Assembly: GCA_039000515.1 (NCBI GenBank)
Contig: JBCFYV010000001.1
Span: 58,579,347 to 58,643,346 of the forward strand
Direction: 5' to 3'
Length of the DNA: 64,000 bases
From: Timema cristinae
Taxonomy: Eukaryota > Arthropoda > Insecta > Phasmatodea > Timematidae
The position numbers were made by a program, and so were the translations under genes. Shown here piece by piece: positions 59,961-64,000 of this stretch. The notes under the pieces are model-generated. The model saw only the letters and a list, made by a program, of their open reading frames with translations. It ran no database searches and was not told the DNA's origin. Every line of letters begins with the position of its first letter. Within the stretch, counting starts at the first letter, position 1.

Positions 59961-61149
59961 TTTCACACCTTCGCTACGCTCCATCAGAAGCTTCGTGCTC
60001 CTGTTTCCTTCTGAAGACGAAAGGAACGCCTGAGCCGTGGACTGCACACATATAAATAAATTAAAACTCCACCTTCCATCCAATCCTACCCATAACATAA
60101 AAACCAATGAAATATAAATAAAAAAGCAATGAAAATACTTAAATTACCATTGATCTCAAATTAAAAAGCAATGAGTTATTAATAAAAAACAAATAAAAGA
60201 AATAATACGTATACAATACCAACATGTTATGACAAGAACCAACAGTCAGGAAACACTGAAAAGGGAATCAGGGTTTGGGAGATGGTTTGTGAGATGGAGG
60301 TAAAAACCAACAGCCAATCAAGAGACGAGGGGGCGTGTAACGTTATCAAAATTCAACATCCTGCCTGTACACAGGTGCCCACCCAATTACTTATATGTCC
60401 TAGAATCCTAGTCCTATTGCTGGCAGTGGCGCAGAAACGGGGGACGGAGGTAAATTTACCCCCTAAAGATTGAGGAGTAAATGTAATTCATCTTTTACCC
60501 CTCCCCTCCCAAATAATATAAGTAAAACATTTAAATAGCGTAAAGATCCTTGATAGAAATAATACAAAGTTCACACTAAGTAATATTAAGAATAAAATGT
60601 GCTTGGAGCACATACTGTTTTAGAAACATCATATAGTTACATCAGAGCTACTGCAGAAAGAAGTTATTCAATGCTTATACGATTAAAAAACTATTTTCCC
60701 CTTCACAGATGAGCAACGTAGACTCAATCACCATTGTCCTGTTTAATGCACACCCTGAAAGGCTTAACAAAATTTGAAAATTGGCAAAACTAGTTAGTAG
60801 TTCTAATTAGATCTAGATAGAATATAGGCAAAGGGTATAGAAGCCGTACTTTAATTTATGGTTGTTCATAATTTTAAGTTGAACCACATCATTATATTTT
60901 CACTTAATATTTGTGTTATTATTATTATTAATTGGTAGATTAAATAAATTAGAAAAATGCACATGGGACCAATATCTACAGGTATCCCAACGTTATTACG
61001 TATATCACTTTACTTTTCGACTACAACGTGATTAAAAATAAAAAATATTGCATGTTTGGCTGCTAAATTTGTCGCAGTCACCCCCCCCCCTCCACCTTGT
61101 ATGTTGATGACGTGATAGTGCGTTCACAACTAGTCCGAAGTGGCAGCAC
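59961..61149. other. Conserved 3' region of BEL locus, copy 2, non-coding
   Basis: The sequence is co-linear with about 43985-45205 of copy 1. A short repeated phrase 'aaattaccattgat.caaa.ttaaaaagcaatgag' lies at about 60130-60180. No gene is recognised. Confidence 0.5.
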
Positions 61150-62660
61150 CACTAACGGCACAATATCTGAAATCCACTATGCCAATATTAGTGCGGAATT
61201 TGTGCCACGAAGAATATCCATCCAAAAATTTGGGTTCCGCCTATTTTGTGAAAACTTCAAAAAATTTTGGGTCTCCAGCATCACAAACACACCATAACGA
61301 ACAAATTCGAAACCAACAATTTTTTATCTAATATGCCACAAAAAATTTTCCTTCCCCCATAATTTTGTCCCCCAAATTTTTTTTTGAGAAACTTAAAAAA
61401 ACTCTGGTCGGGCCAAAAAACGTACACACCTAAACCAAAAATTTCAAACTACCAAACATTTATGTTTAAATTTTTTCCACAAAAATATATTTATCCCCAA
61501 AATTTTTCCCAATATTTTCTAAAAACACCAAAAAAAAAGGGGTTTCGGGGATACCCAAACCAAAAATTTAAACCAAATGCCAAAATTTGCCGAATTCCAA
61601 AAAATATCCTATCACCATAATTTTCCGCCATATTTCGAAAACCCAAAAAAAAAAAACTGGCCTCTCGGGCACACCCTAACGAATTAATTCTTAACCTTTT
61701 TCTAAATTTAGTGATAAATTTTTGCCCAAAATATCTTACTCTAAAATTTTTAACCCATAGTTCCATGAAAACATCAAAACGAAATTGTTAACATCAATTT
61801 ATTCAACTGGCCACCCTCACTTCAACCGACCCCATTTCTCCCCCTTAAAACTTGTACCATAAATTTTATCAACTTCCACATAATTGAGGCGCATATATAT
61901 TTTTGATAAAATGAAAAAAAAATCTCGCTTGATCATTTCATAATGAAATAATTTTTTAAATACACCTTTTCTTTAACATCAATTTTTTGTTTTTTTTAAA
62001 ATTTTAAATAATTTATAAAGAATATCCCATTTATTTAAATTTTTAAATTTATAAATTTTACCCTAACTAATAAGACTAAGAAGGGCTTTTTTCTAAATTT
62101 TTATTTCAATGAACAAAAATTTTAAAACCAAAATTTACTAAAAATAAATTAAAAAATTTTTTTTCTTACCATCGTAAAATTATGAAGCACAATTTAATCA
62201 AATTAATACATACACTGCCATGTCTAGTTTTACCAATTCTCAAATTATGTTCGCCATAATTTTTGTTTTTTAAAAACCTTCAAGCTTTGGGGCCCCTAAA
62301 TTCTAAACCCATTCAAATTAGTCCAATTTTTGGGCCCCAAAATATTCCATCCCTAATTTGTCCCTTACCCCCAATTTAAAATTAATCAAAAACTTTGTCT
62401 CTAACTTACGTATATCCACTAAATTAATGGCACAAATTCTTATTTTAACCAAAAAATACATCCATCTACTTTAATTTGTTGACCTCATACTTTTCTTGAA
62501 AATTTTAAAATATTGTAAAAAATTTGCGCTGGTAGCCCATAAACAGTACAAAATCTGATACCGAGCCAAATGAATACCAAATTTAGTCGTAAAGAATATC
62601 CCACACCTATTTTGTGTCCCAAATATTTTCATGAAAATAAAAAGGGGCCTCATGTTAAAA
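61150..62660. repeat. Minisatellite array, about 120-135-bp units, right flank
   Basis: Units start near 61182, 61313, 61449, 61573 and 61694, and diverged units lie at 62230-62400 and 62550-62650. Shared blocks are 'AATTTAGTG.GAATTTTTGCCAC', 'AAGAATATCC.ATCCC', 'ATAATTTTG', 'AAACTTAAAAAAACT' and 'CACACCATAACGAA.AAATTCGAAACC'. An AT-rich gap lies at 61800-62220. The same units lie at 45205-45868. Confidence 0.75.
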
Positions 62661-63471
62661 TTAAGGAAGGTCGTTTTAAAAGGAAAGGGTGAGCTCACAT
62701 TAGCGTGGATTGTGTTTGTGGTAAAAGGGTGGGAGATGTGATAAATCATCAATAAATGTTCAAAACACCAACCTGGCAAAAGATTCTGCCTTGTACTCAC
62801 ATCATCACAATCAGTATACAGTGTATCATATAACTCCTTTTAACCATGCGAACGCTGATCCAGAAAACCCCTTTCTTTTTCAAATAAGCTCTAGGCCTTA
62901 TCTGAAATCACCTCCATGTTAAAACATTTGAGAACACTGAGGAAAATTTAGTGCTCAATAATTTTTTGTGGGGAAAAAATGGCTTTTTAATAGTTTTTCC
63001 CGTAAAAATAAACAGAAAACTATTCGTTAGCCCCAGCACAGTTTAATAGCACAAATTACAAAATGTTTGCCAGTAATATTTGCTGAATTGTGTTCAAAAA
63101 CCCATTTTCATAGTTGGTGCTTTTTAAATTTTGCCAAAAAAACGCTTTAATGACTACACCTATTACTAATACTTGTTAACCTAAATTTAAAAAAATCTTT
63201 AAATACAGGTCACAGATTTTATTTATTATTCCTTAGGGTTTGCCACATAAATAAATCATTTTTATATTTTTGGGCTATAAATGGTTTGGGAGAAAAGAAA
63301 AACAAAACTGCTAAATGAAACATGCACACACCAACATCTAAACACAAATATATTTTAACCCCAACACTAGTCACAAATTAAAAAAATAATGGAATTTGAC
63401 TTTATAGTTGTGTTAATTTCCCTAATTTTTTTTAAAATAACATGAAAATATTATTGCTTATAAAATAATCA
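62661..63471. other. AT-rich spacer
   Basis: No recognised gene or repeat. Confidence 0.4.
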
Positions 63472-63737
63472 GGTGACCTGGTGATCTAGAGGTAAGGTGT
63501 CAGACTTTTTTGTGCTGCAGCCGTGTTCAAGTCCTCTACCGGCAAGATTTTATCTGATTACTAAACCCTTCCTTCACCTCTGACATGAATGGGGAATGCC
63601 CAGCCGCACCGTGGTTCGGATTCCACGTTAAACGCAGGTCCCCCAAAATTTCATCTCAAATCCCCTACCATTACACATTTACGAAAGTGCGTATAATCCG
63701 AACGGGTATTAAGACCCCGGTGCTAAAATAATAATTA
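63472..63737 (+). mobile_element. SINE family A, best preserved copy
   Basis: It starts GGTGACCTGGTGATCTAGAGG, whose last part resembles a Pol III A box. A B-box-like GTTCAAGTCC follows at 63525-63534. The body has 'ggcaagattttatctgatta', 'ccttcacctctgacatg', 'caccgtggttcggattcc', 'accattacacatttacgaa' and 'gtgcgtataatccgaacggg', then a tail 'taagaccccggtgctaaa' plus 'ataataatta'. This is the reference for the other copies. Confidence 0.9.
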
Positions 63738-64000
63738 GTAAGCCATATTTTCTCATTTACAAGATTGTGTGTGTGTGTGTTGTACCAGTGTGGTGCTACA
63801 CAAGCTGCAAGAGTCGGCACATTCACACAAAGGAACTGTTATAAACGCTTAAGGGGGGCCAAAGGGTAGGCAGAGAAATACCTTCATCACTAACTTTTGT
63901 TCAAGACTTCGAGATATTTTCATGTACACCAAAAGGATTTTTGATCTATTTATTTAAAAACCATTTTAAATTGTAAATATACTTTGGGATGTACTCTAAC
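63738..64000. other. Non-coding end of window with (GT)n
   Basis: A short (GT)n run lies at about 63766-63780. Nothing else is seen. Confidence 0.5.

Larger units (their letters stand above)
45870..61250 (+). mobile_element. BEL/Pao LTR retrotransposon locus, copy 2, disrupted
   Basis: The locus is co-linear with copy 1 from the leader through integrase (45870 to about 51290 against 36300 to about 42060). Homology is then lost until about 58745, where it resumes with the region matching 42745 onward, and runs to about 61250. Copy 2 therefore lacks about 670 bp of pol 3' end and downstream sequence and has about 7.45 kb of repeats in its place. Its sequence is far less homopolymer-smeared than copy 1, but small indels still break the frames. 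Confidence 0.8.

Overview
The window looks like AT-rich, repeat-dominated, non-coding DNA from an animal nuclear genome, most likely an invertebrate (arthropod favoured, mollusc possible). The grounds are tRNA-derived SINEs with AATAAT tails, a BEL/Pao LTR retrotransposon, a Tc1/mariner remnant, a LINE remnant, several minisatellites, and no bacterial-type operon or intact gene. I see no complete protein-coding gene. The longest open frames (148 and 164 codons) match nothing I recognise.

Sequence quality shapes everything. From 1 to about 45.95 kb, and again from about 61.25 kb to the end, bases are smeared into short homopolymer runs, which looks like error rather than biology. Between about 45.95 and 61.25 kb this smear is almost absent and small indels dominate. 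Reading frames are therefore broken throughout, and gene calls rest on motifs that survive in shifting frames.

Layout: 0-1.7 kb holds a minisatellite of about 50 bp. 1.7-6.96 kb is AT-rich with one candidate exon near 4.6 kb. 6.97-7.9 kb is a second minisatellite. 10.6-11.8 kb is a cluster of three SINEs. A Tc1/mariner transposase remnant lies on the minus strand at 16.1-16.6 kb. 22.3-24.1 kb has two SINE-like pieces and a candidate exon. Two more candidate exons lie at 26.9-27.4 kb. A 5'-truncated LINE lies on the minus strand at 28.06-29.43 kb. 31-33.5 kb has three further SINE copies. 34.3-34.7 kb is a short tandem repeat.

The main structure is a head-to-tail duplication. Copy 1 (36.3-45.5 kb) carries a BEL/Pao element with an LTR-like leader, a tRNA-Arg-type primer binding site, gag, protease, reverse transcriptase, RNase H, integrase and the C-terminal domain, followed by about 2.5 kb of conserved 3' sequence. 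Copy 2 (45.87-61.25 kb) repeats this order but loses about 670 bp at the pol 3' end, replaced by about 7.45 kb of minisatellites, a SINE, CT microsatellites and satellite arrays (51.3-58.74 kb). Minisatellite units of about 130 bp flank both copies. The change in sequence quality falls at the copy boundaries, so an assembly or haplotype artefact must be excluded before the duplication is treated as biological. I found no convincing new defence or metabolic system. The most interesting items are the duplicated BEL locus, the SINE families sharing one tail, and a satellite whose every unit carries a tRNA-like B box.
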